From: Saccharum officinarum
Taxonomy: Eukaryota; Streptophyta; Magnoliopsida; Poales; Poaceae
Assembly: GCA_020631735.1 (NCBI GenBank)
Contig: CM036160.1
Span: forward strand, 5,006,407-5,070,406
Length of the DNA: 64,000 nt
Direction of reading: 5' to 3'
Positions 46,982 through 57,840 of this stretch are shown here, piece by piece (the first letter of the stretch is position 1; every line of letters begins with the position of its first letter). The notes below the pieces were generated by a model. That model saw only the letters and a list, made by a program, of their open reading frames with translations, was not told the origin of the DNA and did not search any database. The translations under genes were made by a program, and so were the position numbers.

Positions 46982-48401
46982 TCTATACCTAATAATAAAG
47001 AGATAAAATTTCAGATTCTTTTTTTTCGTCCATTCATTTTTTATTATCCGTCTTCTCTAACTGCCGAACAATGGAGAGTTTCTTTTGTCCGAACTTATAT
47101 ATATAACCCGTGCTCATACAAGTTAGAATAGCTCGCATCTAAACCAATATGAAATATGAATCATAACCTAAATAGATTCCTTAGATCCTGAGTACTCTAA
47201 ATAGAACTCTTAATAATAAATAGAAAATGATAAGAGTTATGTTTTTATTTTGCACCGCTTTCTTTATTTATGTATGAGTTAGAATAGCTTGCGTCTAGAC
47301 AGATATGGATTAGGAATCCTAATCTAAATAGATTTATTAGATCTGACAACAATGTTGTGCATTTATTTTTCTTCGACGGGATATATACAGTATATTATAG
47401 GAACCAGTTTCTTTTTTTAATGCTAGAAACTTTCTTTCTCCCAAAAAAAATGTTGAGAACTTTCATAATAGACCAGAGCTCAACGTTTTTTTATGGTGAA
47501 AGGCCGAACAATATAATCAGCAAACTAGAAAAGAAAAAAAGTACTATAGTTATATCATCTTTTTTATCGACCTTACTTTTTTTCTCTTTTGTCTTAACGT
47601 GTTCTTTTTTTTCATCCTTGCAGACGTATACCGTCCGAGCATCCGTAATAGCATTTTACGCGGATTCACACGTTACCCGTTCATCTAAGTGATTGTTTTT
47701 TTTTCTCTTATAAATATCAAAAACAAAAGGAATAAAGTTAGTCGTCATGGATGTTTGAACCGTTGATCCTTCCCTATATAAAAAAGAGAAATATTTTCTA
47801 TACGAGTTAGAGCACCGTGCCATACATAGTGTGAAGTCTGATTCCAAAATAAATCGAAATGGATGATACAATCTATAGAGTATGAATCAAAAATGAATTG
47901 GAACACCTGATGTAATTATTGAATAAATATCTAAGTCTCCAATGTACATATGAGTTAGAATAGTGCACATCTAACAATAGTATGAAGCCTAATTCAAGAC
48001 AAATCATACTCATGATGAAGCTTTTATTGAACAAATTTTTTAGAAGTTGAAACGGACAAAAACTTAGACTGAACACAACAAAATAAAAATAGGAAAAGAA
48101 AACATACAACAAAAAAGAAACCGAAAGGCTAAACACAGGCAAGGCATAGAGTTCGATGCAAAAAAATAAATAAATATACGATGCAATCTCAAATACTATT
48201 CAAAATCCAATGCTCGATCATATATAAGCGATGCAAAAAAATACGATACAATCTCAAATACTATTCAAAATCCAATGCTCGATCATATATAAGAGTTAGA
48301 GCGTCACACGTTTGTTGAATAAATTTTCAACTTACAAATCATCTAGATAAATTACACAACAAGTTGCGTCTCCTGTTACAACGCATGGGTATGTTTGCTA
48401 G
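46982..48401 (+). mobile_element. Helitron, 1420 bp, non-autonomous
   Basis: It starts TCTATACCTAATAATAAAG after an A and ends CTAG (48398-48401) before a T, the A|T insertion context of Helitrons. A GTTACAACGCATGGGT stem-type sequence lies about 10 nt before the end, similar to the TTGCAACGCACGGG hairpin of grass families. There is no Rep/helicase. The interior has direct duplications: TTAGAATAGCTYGCRTCTA near 47124 and 47279, and a ~65-bp tandem copy with AATCTCAAATACTATTCAAA near 48184 and 48249. It lies 490 bp upstream of the COPI-associated start codon. Confidence 0.8.
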
Positions 48402-48472
48402 TTACTATTTAATTTAGGCCCGTCTTTCTAGATAATCTGGTAGCAGTGTTTTTAAGAATGTCATATCATTTA

Positions 48473-49407
48473 GGGTCTGTTTGGCAGAGCTCTACACAGC
48501 TCTAGATTAAAAAAACAGCTTCGCTCTCAATTTTTTCAGCCAAACATCTCAGCTCCACGAACTCTAGATTTGCAGAAAACGTGGATCTAGCTCCCAGATC
48601 CACTAAATCCATGGAGCACCTTAGGGAATGCTACGAGAATTCTAATTTCATGGAGTTGATGAAAATTACCCACCACTGCCACAAGTTACACAAAATATAC
48701 GGGTTCATTCTATTTTTTTCGTGGACTCCTCCGCTTCGTCTCTTTCCCGAAGAACAGCGCCGCCGCGCTCTCCACGCTGGCAACGCCAGCTCCGGTCGTG
48801 CTCGCACTACGCCGGCTCCGTCGGCCCCGCGTCGTCGGCCGCATAAGCTCCCCGTGCTCACACCGCGTCGGCTCCATCGGCCCCGCGCCGCCGGCCGCAT
48901 AAGCTCCCCATGCGAGCTCCGGTCACGCCATGGCCGCACGAGCTCTAGCCGCGCTCGCCCAGCATCGCCGCGCCAGCCCCGCGCCCACGCCGACGTGCCA
49001 CCGGCCCCGCGCCTCGCCACCCACCTCTGGCGCGTGGGAATCCAGCAAGCCCCTGCCTCTCTACCCCGCCGGCCCTTCCCCTGCCAGCCCTGGCACGCAA
49101 GAGGCCACCAGCACCCTTCCACGACACCCTGGCGTGCAGGAGGACAGCCATGGCCGCGCCCCACTGCCTAGCCACACAGGATGCCCCCCATGACCTCTCG
49201 TGATGCACAGCCACGAGCTCGGGAAGAAAGCATATTTTTTTGATTTGGTCCCCTGAATATGTTTTCATAATTACACATAAGTCCATCTCAGAGTTAGAGC
49301 TCTACAAAACGGTCTGGTGGGAGATCAGCTCCACTATAGAGCTGCTCCATGGTAGAGCACCAGCTCTGGAGTTGCGTTTTCAGAGCTGGAGCCTGCCAAA
49401 CAGGCCC
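48473..49407. mobile_element. 935-bp PIF/Harbinger-like element with GC-rich core
   Basis: Ends GGGTCTGTTTGGCAGAGCTC / GCCTGCCAAACAGGCCC and TTA on both sides (48470-48472, 49408-49410) fit a PIF/Harbinger (Tourist) element. Subterminal AGCTCT words recur in both arms. The core (48720-49200) is strongly GC-rich and includes a ~57-bp direct repeat (CGGCCGCATAAGCTCCCC near 48837 and 48894). The 196-codon plus frame 48581-49171 is Ala/Arg/Pro-rich with no domain. The core could be captured host DNA or element-specific sequence. Confidence 0.78.
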
Positions 49408-49410
49408 TTA

Positions 49411-50437
49411 TAATGAAATGAAACTCGAATAGAACACTCACTCTCAATGAAAGTTTCGTAAGCATTTAATTTCGTGACTCATAATGAGTTAGGAATCGTA
49501 TCAAGAGAGTTTCGTCCTCATAAAACTCATTTCTTCTCTATTTTCTTAAATACATTGTCATGTCATAAAAAACCAATGTGGCAACCTATTTAATGCAGAT
49601 AAAACTCTTATGAAGCTCCCACTGAGACTGGTCGTAGACTGCAGAAGTGGACACAGTGCTAACCTAATTTTAGCATGTGAAGAGTGAGATTGTGTGTTTA
49701 ATGGTGCTTATTACCTGATTTCATGTGAATTGTGAAAAGTGATATTGTGTGTTTAACACCACAGTATGTCCCTTTTCAATCTAATAAAGTCATAAACAAC
49801 AAAACAGAACAGAATATTGTGCTTCAAAAAAAGGTTCTGCAGCTGACTAGCGGTTGTGTGATGTTGAAGGAAACTCGCACACGCAGGAGAAGAATCCTCA
49901 AGAAACTTGCACACGCAGGAGAAGAACAAACATGTTGCCTGACGCAAGGTATAACAACAAACTTGTGCATGTTACATGTTCCCAACTGCGACAAAAACAG
50001 GAGCAGAGCTGACGGCACCTGTCATGGGAAGAGCGTTCGTCAATCGTCATCACTGCCAGGTGGGCCAAACATCCGAATCCTGATGGCATCGTCAGGCCCA
50101 TCGCGAAACTGGTGATATCGGCCCAACTAGGTTATATGCCCAGCAGATAGAATAGCTCGTTCAGTAAAGTAATAAATATTTCTCAAAAAAAAAGTAAAGT
50201 AATAATAAATCCATAACTTTATAATAATCGTGGATATTTTCTTCTTCTTCTTCATCGATGTACCAAAAAAAAAAATGCGGTCCATTTCCGCAGTTCCGAA
50301 CATCCGATCGAATTCGACTGCAGGAAGCTACAGAGTTCGACTACGAGACGAGGGAGACTGCACACTGTCTTACCTTGTTAATATAAATATGAAACCATAT
50401 AGCGCGTAGGAATAGGATCCGCGCAACAAGAGCGCCC
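49411..50437. other. Gene-free stretch with a small direct repeat
   Basis: GAAACTYGCACACGCAGGAG is repeated at about 49869 and 49903. The 127-codon plus frame 49732-50115 has no domain. AT-rich elsewhere. Confidence 0.5.
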
Positions 50438-52760
50438 GTGTTACTGTTTCGCTACTGTTCACGCATGGCTCGACGCTCGGTGCTTGCCGCGTGGGGTGCT
50501 GTCCTGGGGATGCTCGACGGTGTGCTCACTGTCCAGACACGCGTGCCCAGTCTGCGTTCGCCACGAGAGCTCGTGCGTGTCGCGGCATCCTTTTGGTCTT
50601 CTGTGGTTGGCTGGCGCATATATGGTGCGGTCCGGTGCATGAGTGCATCGGCTCCACGAGCTCTTCCTCGCTCCCTCCGTCGACTTAAAAAAATACTCGC
50701 CTCTTCCTCGCTCCCTCCGTCGCCTCGGCCTGGATTTGCGCCCACATTGCCCGGCGACACCGCTCTCCCCTGTCGGAGCGGGAACGTCGCCCCCTTGCTC
50801 ACTGATGCGACGCCCGTCCCAGATGTCGGCTATACGCGCAGATCGCTGTGTCGCCACTTTCCCCTCTCCTTCCTCGCTCACATGGGGAATGGTTGGATGT
50901 CCTTGCAGGCGGCGGCGGCGATTTGCGCCGTAGTTTGGGGACAAGGCCAGCCAGGAGAAGAGGCCATCGCCGTCATCGTGCAGTGAAGTGAGTGAAGACG
51001 CTGGAGCCCAGCCAGATCCGCCCATGTCGGAGGACGTGCCAATGTCGCCGTCGCCGTCGCCCTCCACTTCTGCGGCCATCAGCCCGATAGAACCCGCAGC
51101 CACGGCGAACCCGAGTCCCAAGGTGAACAGCTCCGTCCGCAAATACTCGACCTGAGGGCATTCTCCTCGCCCATGGGCTCTAGGCCCACCAGGACGACGA
51201 TTGCGCCTCCGCGGTTCGCGACCTTCCCTGATCCCATGCCAGGTTAGTATTCTATTGAAGCTTAGCGCAAATCGTATTGATCTTCCGTCTTTATGTCATT
51301 TTGGTACTCCCTTTCTTCGGTACCATACTAAGCGCAGGCAGACGAGGGAGTGCTCCGTCAGCGCCTTCTCCGGTAGGATGCACCTTGAAAGCAAGCACAC
51401 CATGCTCGGCCACATGGACAAGCCCGTCCCTTGCTACGGTAAGGGGCTCCACATCCGCATGGCTGCGCTTGGCGGCACACACGCCAAGCTCGGCCGCATC
51501 GACAACTCCGTCGCCTGATACGGCAAGGTGCACGACATCGGCAACAGCCACCATGCATTCTTATCTGCGTAATGCTCCGCCTTCCTCTGCACGGCGGCAA
51601 ACTCTACAGCAATGTTGGCGGCCTCCAGTTAAACAAGGTGCGTGACTTGCTAATAATGCACATCAGCTATTTGTGAAAATGTCGTTCTGATTTCGCTCAT
51701 TAATGTCCCTAATTATTTGAGGGCCCCATAAATTCCAGTGGAGGCCATGTAAGTGACATGAAGAATGCAGTCTTCAGATTTATTTATCAGGACTGTAGTC
51801 CTACTAACAATTTTGATGACCTGACTTCATTGTTTCAGTTTTGCCATTTTAAGATGCTAGAAATTCTAAGTGAACACTCACGTTTCAGCACCTGTCGATG
51901 TTTATTCCATTGATGAATATTGTAGATTGAATCTAGATTGCTAGAAAGGTAGATGTACGCCACCGCATTTTGCTGCACATTTGTTCTCTACCACTAATGT
52001 AACTATTTTAGTATTCCAGCACTATTGTGATCTGCTTTAGGTGTTTAGTGCCTGCTGTTTACAGACTTGATACTAAATCAAGCAAGCAAGGTATTGGAAG
52101 GAGAATTTGTCATGAATAATGATTGCCATTAGATTCTGGTGAGCATCATTGGGATTGATTCATTTTAGTTTACCACCCATTACATTAGCTCTCCAGGGCA
52201 TTGTGCTCCCTATATATCCTGGGTTCTAACTTCTAAGTGATCAGTCAGCAACAAATGTGGATTCGAAGCAACAAAGAAGATCAATATGATCGTTATTTTT
52301 TCCTTTACCATTTTGTGCTGTTCCTTTTTCTTGTGGTTATTTAATATAGATTATCTATTTGGCTCTTTCAAGATATGCCAGCATCATGAATACGGACATG
52401 TGGTAGTAGTGAGTGACGACCTCATACAAGCATAAGGGGGTAAGCCTCACCAGTCCCCAAAGGAGTAGTCTTCTTTTTTTGCTATACACAGTATACTATT
52501 TGTTATGTTACCTTGCCATATAGAATCCTTTGCATTTTGTATATGAACCAGCTTTCGTATTATGTTAATTTGTGATATGAAATTCTTTCTTGGGGCTCAA
52601 GTACTCAACTTCAGCCCTTCTGAGCCTTCAGACCTTCTGAGGCCCCCACAGCTGGTGCCGCACGATCTCCTGCAACAAGCTGTAACACCCAAGAACCATT
52701 ATGCCCTTGGTGCTGCCGCTGCTGCTGCCCACCAAGTTGTTCGTGAGTGACATCTCAGAC
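50438..52760 (+). other. Gene-like mosaic upstream of a Helitron-type end
   Basis: GC-rich exon-like islands (50440-51170, 51330-51640) are separated by AT-rich intron-like DNA with plausible junctions (for example CCAG|GTTAGTATTC near 51241). A Ser/Pro-rich stretch (MSPSPSPSTSAAISPIEPAA, near 51043-51100) runs to a stop. The island at 51340-51550 encodes a ~28-residue repeat (LGHMDKPVPCYGKGLHI, then LGRIDNSVA, stop, YGKVHDIG). I recognise no family; it may be fragments captured by a Helitron or a decayed gene. Confidence 0.35.
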
Positions 52761-53926
52761 CCTGGTTGTGACTCTAATCAGACCTCCTACATGAAGATAG
52801 GCTCAGAAATTTCCAAAGTTTCTTGTGATTGCTTGCATTGATTACCTAAGACAGCTCACATGATGAGTGTGCACCTAAGCAAATATCAGTTGTTTTGATG
52901 TGTAATTCATCTCATTGACATGAGTTTTAGGCACTCTAATTATAAGTTTTAGTCTATAGTTCGATCCATCGAGAAACTATGTCACTTCATGAACCATAGA
53001 TACCTAACGTTCATGTACACATCATTTATCAGGTGCATGATCAGACCGTGCTTGGCAAAAAAACAGAACAGTCCTCATCTTCAAGGCTGCCTACAACAAG
53101 GTAATAATCTGAACATTGTTAATTTCATGGTTCGATGATTGTTGTAACCTATGAGTTCCCTGATTAGCCTCCTGGTTTGCTAATCAGGACTTCAGCAGCC
53201 ATAGATGGTAAGATAAATGGAAATAATATTTTAATTCTGTTACTTTATATTTTTTGGTTCCTATACAGAAGTTGCAAGACTTTGTTGCCTTAGAAAGACT
53301 ACAGTGATCTTTTTTGTTTCCTGTATCCTGGTTTCAGCAAGCTGATGATCATGACAAATGTTTTTGTGTTGACCAATCTACACGTAATCCGTAAACTTAC
53401 ACTGTCAACGTTGAACTTGGTATCGTGGGGTAGAGCCACACAGCTTGGTTGTACTTCATCCATTTATGTGTCTGCATAGATGAATCTTACCTGATATGTC
53501 CTCTCATTCTGCCATAGAGCAAAGGGCCATATATTTTTTCTTACATAATGTATTATCATGATGAGCACATTTGTGCAAACAATAATTATGATATTTTACT
53601 ACATATTTCCTGCCAAAATAGCAGTTCACAGCTGCTGCTAATTGTTTACTTCTGCATTTGTATCATCAGCCGCAGCTAATTGTTCCCTCCAGCATTTTCA
53701 TGTTTGTTACTGTTTAGTATATATAGGCACTCTAATGTAGTGCATGAAAAATCTCAGGGTTATATACTTTATTCACCATCTAAGTCACTAATCATTCTTT
53801 TACAATAGTGTCTTAGCATCCGGTTGAAAATATGTCTAAGATGAGATAATAGAATTCATTATAAAAAAGACACATCCTGTTGATTAAAGCAACCAGAATC
53901 ACTCCCCTACGCCTTCTAAAATTCGG

Positions 53927-53955
53927 GCGCGGCGAAGCGCGCCTGCCGACCTAGT
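53927..53955 (+). mobile_element. Helitron-type 3' end (hairpin + CTAG)
   Basis: A perfect stem GGCGCG-GCGAAG-CGCGCC (53927-53944) is followed by TGCCGAC and CTAG (53952-53955), then T. This is the canonical Helitron terminator arrangement. The matching 5' TC end could not be placed; the gene-like islands from 50.4 kb on are candidate cargo. Confidence 0.7.
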
Positions 53956-54117
53956 AATATAATAACACTGCTAATGCCTCTTGATCTTCCATGGTACTAG
54001 ATGAGGCATCCATCATCTTTTACAGGCCACACAGAAAGAACCAAATCAGTATCTCTTTACCCCAGATGCTAGTCTAGTTTACTGAAACTGGCCGGATCAG
54101 AAAGACATGGTGCAGGC

Positions 54118-54652
54118 CACCTGGAGGCGTTATAAAACTCAAACTGTGACGGTGCTTTCAACCAGCAACAACGAAGTGGTGGGTGGGGCTTTGTGTTGAG
54201 ACTTGCGAGACGATGCAGGAAGTGTGATCAGCTCTGGTTTTGGCATTCTGAAGAAAGTGCTGGAGCCTTTTCATGCTGAGATTGTTGCCTGTATGCAAGC
54301 GGTGCAAAGAGCAGCAGAGCTTGGGGTGCAGAGAATCATCGTTCAAACTGACGCAGCCATGGTGGTCCAGGCGGTAAACTCTGAAGATTTTGATACAAGT
54401 ACAGCTAGCGGCCTGATTTGGGAGCTAAAGGACCTCATTGCTTGTAATTTCAGCTCTGTTAATCTTGTTCACGTTACACGATCTTGTAACACGGTTGCAC
54501 ATAACTTAGCTGCCTTGGGAGCGACTCTTAGTTCGATCGTATTCCTTCTTGTATTCAGAATTTGGTTGCCAAAGATTTGGCACAGGTTAATATGTAATGG
54601 AGAGCTCTTCCATGTTCAAAAAACAAACAGAGGCCTTTTCCACGATGGGAAT
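54118..54652 (+). pseudogene. RNase H-like (RVT_3) domain fragment, frameshifted
   Basis: The reverse-transcriptase-like RNase H domain common in plant non-LTR elements: CDGAFNQQQRSGGWGFVLR (about 54146-54202), RDDAGSVISSGFGILKK, EPFHAEIVACMQAVQRAAEL with the catalytic Glu, IIVQTDAAMVVQAVNSEDFD and VTRSCNTVAHNLAALG. Single-base shifts at about 54140 and 54198 break the frame. An upstream PPGGVIKL-like lead-in shows the usual approach to this domain. A chromovirus inserted at 54653 terminates it. It could be a remnant of a LINE or a captured fragment; a LINE remnant is likelier. Confidence 0.7.
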
Positions 54653-55055
54653 TGTCAAGGGGTATTCCCTAAGGTAGCTGGACCTCGACTCCGTAGTTCG
54701 TAGTCGTGATCCGTCGTCGCCGGCAGGGTTATACCCCCACGCCGTCGCCGCCCTCGTCACTGGGTTTTGCCCCCAAGTGCCGGCTTGAGAGGTACAGGGA
54801 GGAAGATAGATGCAAATACTTCTTGATTGATTTTATCCAAGGTCTGTTACACTTATATATGGCCTAAGGCCTAAATAAAAGGAGTAATAATCTCCCTAAT
54901 CTAAGGAAGGAAATAACCGAATCCAATCTAGTTTCCAATCCTAGCCACGTGTGGAGTCCTGGCCTTGCACGCCTTCCCGCGCGGCTGCCCTTTCCTGGGC
55001 GCGGCGCACATCACGGGCGCGGCTGCGTCTCACGTATGTGCGCCCGACCATGACA
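54653..55055 (-). repeat. 3' LTR of the chromovirus
   Basis: 403 bp. It contains AAATAAAAGGAG and TTATATATGG words. The polyprotein frame continues about 115 nt into this LTR before its stop at 54941. Confidence 0.92.
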
Positions 55056-56392
55056 TCTCCCTCTCCGTCGAGAGTCAGCTCGTCCTCGAGCTGGAATGAG
55101 GGAAATCTTGTGCGGAACGTGGCGGTGTCCTCCCATGTAGACGATGTCGCGGAGCAGTCCTTCCACTTGATAAGCACCTGGGGAACGCCGCGGGCGAGGC
55201 GATAGCGCACCGCACGTTCGGGCTCTGGCTCGATGGCGCCGTGACGGAGTGGAGGCAGGGGCTGCAGCTCAGCCGGAGGATCGCCGTGGAATTTCTTGAG
55301 CACACTGACATGGAAGACGTCATGAATGTGAGCGCCCGCCGGCAGCGCTAGACGAACAGCGACGTCATTGATGAGCTCGACGACGCGATACGGCCCGACG
55401 AAGCGGGGCTTAAGCTTGCTGCCCGAAGCCTGTGGTAGTGAGGACGCCAAGCGTTGCCGGAGGCGGAGCAGGGCCCAATCGCCGACCTGGTAGGAGACTG
55501 GCCGATGGTTGTCGTCGTAGTACCGCTTCTGGACGCTCTGCGCCTGCTCCAGCCTGTAGCGGACATCGGCCAGCAATTCATCCCGCTCTTCCATTGTCTT
55601 GGCCACCGCCTGCACCCTGGTGTCTCCCGCTTCATACGAGCGGATCGAAGGTGGGTCGCGCCCATACACCACCTGAAAAGGGGTGTCCCGCAGAGAGGAC
55701 TGATACGCCGTGTTGAAGAGGTACTCCGCCCATGGCAGCCACCGCACCCACTGACGAGGCCGATCACCTGTCAAACACCGCAAATACATGACGATAACAC
55801 GGTTAGCCGACTCCGACTACCCATCTGACTGTGGATGGAATGTCGTCGACATATGCAGCTTGGTGCCCAGCAGCCGCATAAGCTCTTGCCAAAAAGCCGA
55901 GGTGAACACCGTGTCCCGGTCTGAGACGATGGATTGCGGAACACCATGTAGACGAATGATGTCGGCGAAGAAAGCTTGAGCGACGGATTCAGCCGAGTAT
56001 GGATGCGCCAAGGGTATGAAGTGACAGTACTTGCTGAATCGGTCCACCACGGTGAGGATCACTGACTTGCCGCGGACACGTGGAAGAGCTTCCACAAAAT
56101 CCATGGCGATGTCCGTCCAAACTCCCTGCGGCACCGGCATAGGAAGTAGCAGACCAGCCGGCTGAAGATGCTCAGACTTGTTGTGCTGGCAGACTGCGCA
56201 CGTGCGTATAGCGTCCTGCACTCGCTGCTTCATGTTGGGGAAGTGGAAGTCGCGGCGTAAGCGATGCAAGGTACGCTGGACACCTTCGTGTCCCTCCTCA
56301 TGGACCGCCGTCAACACCTCCTGCAGCAGCGGCGAAGTTGGGGGATGTACAGCCGACCCCCAAAGTGTACCATGCCATCGACGAGCGTCCAA
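54941..56392 (-). pseudogene. Chromovirus integrase and chromodomain, one stop
   Basis: Integrase has the HHCC zinc finger (VHEEGHEGVQRTLHRL ... CAVCQHNK) and the DDE core (DIAMDFVEALP; IVSDRDTVFTSAFWQELMRLL). A TAG at 55817-55819 follows FHPQSDG, a site where glutamine is usual in this family. It continues to GPY/F-like RFVGPYRVVELINDVAVRLA, HDVFHVSVLKKFHGDP and a C-terminal chromodomain (VPQVLIKWKDCSATSSTWED), which in this group guides integration to heterochromatin marks. The last ~38 codons lie inside the 3' LTR. Confidence 0.88.
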
Positions 56393-57840
56393 GGGTCCCG
56401 CCGGGTTCCTGCAGCGATGTCGGCGTGGAGGGCGACGAGGGCGGGGTCGTTGTGGTGTGCTTGGCGCAGGCGGTCGAGGAAGTCGAAGTGAGGGACTGCA
56501 AGGGCGAGAAGCACCCCGTCCTCCGTGTCCCGTCTGGACAGCGCATCCGCCACAGCGTTCGCAGCACCTGGCTTGTACTCCACGCTGAAATCGAACCCCA
56601 GCAGCTTGCCCACCGAGTGGTGTTGTGGAATGGTGGCAAGACGCTGATCCAACAAGTACTTGAGACTATAATGGTCTATCTTGATGCTGAAACGACGTCC
56701 CCAAAGATATGGGCGCCAGTGCCGGACTGCCTGGACCAGCCCAATAAGCTCGCGCTCGTAGGCCGCAAGGGCGCGATGCCGCGGTGCCACCGGTCGACTG
56801 AAGTAAGCGATGGGGTGGCCTTCTTGGATGAGCACGGCCCCAAACCCATGTGATGACGCATCACACTCCACCACGAACGGCTTGGCGTAGTCGGGCATGG
56901 CCAACACCGGGGCTGCCGTTACTGCAGCCTTGAGGTCGTCAAATGCCGCAACCGCCTCCGCGCCCCAAGAGAAGCCCTCCTTCTTGAGGAGGCTGGTGAG
57001 TGGCGCCGCCTTTGCGCCGTAGTTGTGGATGAACTTGCGGTAGTATCCCACCAAGCCAAGGAATCCGCGGACCGCCCGCGCCGAGCGAGGCACCGGCCAA
57101 TCGTGTATGGCTTGCACCTTGGCCGAATCCATGGCCACGCCTGCTGCCGATATCGTGTGGCCGAGGTAGGCAACGGATGACACCCCGAAGTCACACTTGG
57201 AGCGCTTGACGCAGAGGACGTGGCGGCGGAGCTCGCTAAGGACCACCCGAAGGTGACGCAGGTGATCCGCCCATGACTTGCTGTAGATCAATATATCATC
57301 AAAGAAAACAAGAACGAAGCGGCGAAGAAAAGGACGCAGTACATCGTTCATGAGGGCCTGGAATGTGGCCGGAGCGTTGCACAGCCCGAACGGCATCACC
57401 AAGAACTCGTAGAGGCCGTCGTGGGTGCGGAACGCCGTCTTGTGGACGTCTTCCGGCAGCATGCGCACCTGATGGTACCCGGAGCGTAAATCGAGCTTGG
57501 TGAAGAACCAGGCACCATGGAGCTCATCCAGCAGCTCGTCAACGACGGGGATGGGGTATGCGTCCTTCACTGTGATGGCGTTCAGTGCGCGGTAGTCCAC
57601 GCAGAAACGCCACGAGCCGTCCGGCTTCTTGACGAGGAGGACTGGCGAGGAGAATGCGGAGTCGCTACGCCGGATGATGCCTTGCCCAAGCATGGCGTCA
57701 CACTGCTTCTCCAATTCGTCCTTGTGTGCAGCCGGGTAGCGGTACGGCCTGACCGCCACGGGCGTGGCATCGGGTTTGAGGACGATGCGGTGGGTGCGGC
57801 CCCGCTCTGGAGGCAGTCCGCTGGGCGCGACGAAAACATC
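56311..57840 (-). CDS. Chromovirus reverse transcriptase-RNase H segment
   Basis: Same frame as gag-protease after the TAG. RT shows RPYRYPAAHKDELEKQ, SPVLLVKKPDGSWRFCVDYR, FTKLDLRSGYHQVRM and the catalytic VLVFFDDILIYS (about 57283-57318). RNase H follows with FVVECDASSHGFGAVLIQEG and YERELIGLVQAVRHWRPYLW. The frame runs off at 56311 because a G-run on the plus strand (56340-56344) appears one base short; integrase resumes in another frame just beyond it. Confidence 0.88.
   Translation of the reverse strand, partial: DVFVAPSGLPPERGRTHRIVLKPDATPVAVRPYRYPAAHKDELEKQCDAMLGQGIIRRSDSAFSSPVLLVKKPDGSWRFCVDYRALNAITVKDAYPIPVVDELLDELHGAWFFTKLDLRSGYHQVRMLPEDVHKTAFRTHDGLYEFLVMPFGLCNAPATFQALMNDVLRPFLRRFVLVFFDDILIYSKSWADHLRHLRVVLSELRRHVLCVKRSKCDFGVSSVAYLGHTISAAGVAMDSAKVQAIHDWPVPRSARAVRGFLGLVGYYRKFIHNYGAKAAPLTSLLKKEGFSWGAEAVAAFDDLKAAVTAAPVLAMPDYAKPFVVECDASSHGFGAVLIQEGHPIAYFSRPVAPRHRALAAYERELIGLVQAVRHWRPYLWGRRFSIKIDHYSLKYLLDQRLATIPQHHSVGKLLGFDFSVEYKPGAANAVADALSRRDTEDGVLLALAVPHFDFLDRLRQAHHNDPALVALHADIAAGTRRDPWTLVDGMVHFGGRLYIPQLRRCCRRC

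Noticed and set aside
49732..50115. 127-codon frame with a repeated peptide
   Set aside because: The repeat is a single 20-bp duplication, and nothing else supports coding.
50459..51142. 227-codon minus-strand frame
   Set aside because: No domain; the plus strand here has better exon-like junctions, and neither reading is convincing as a complete gene.
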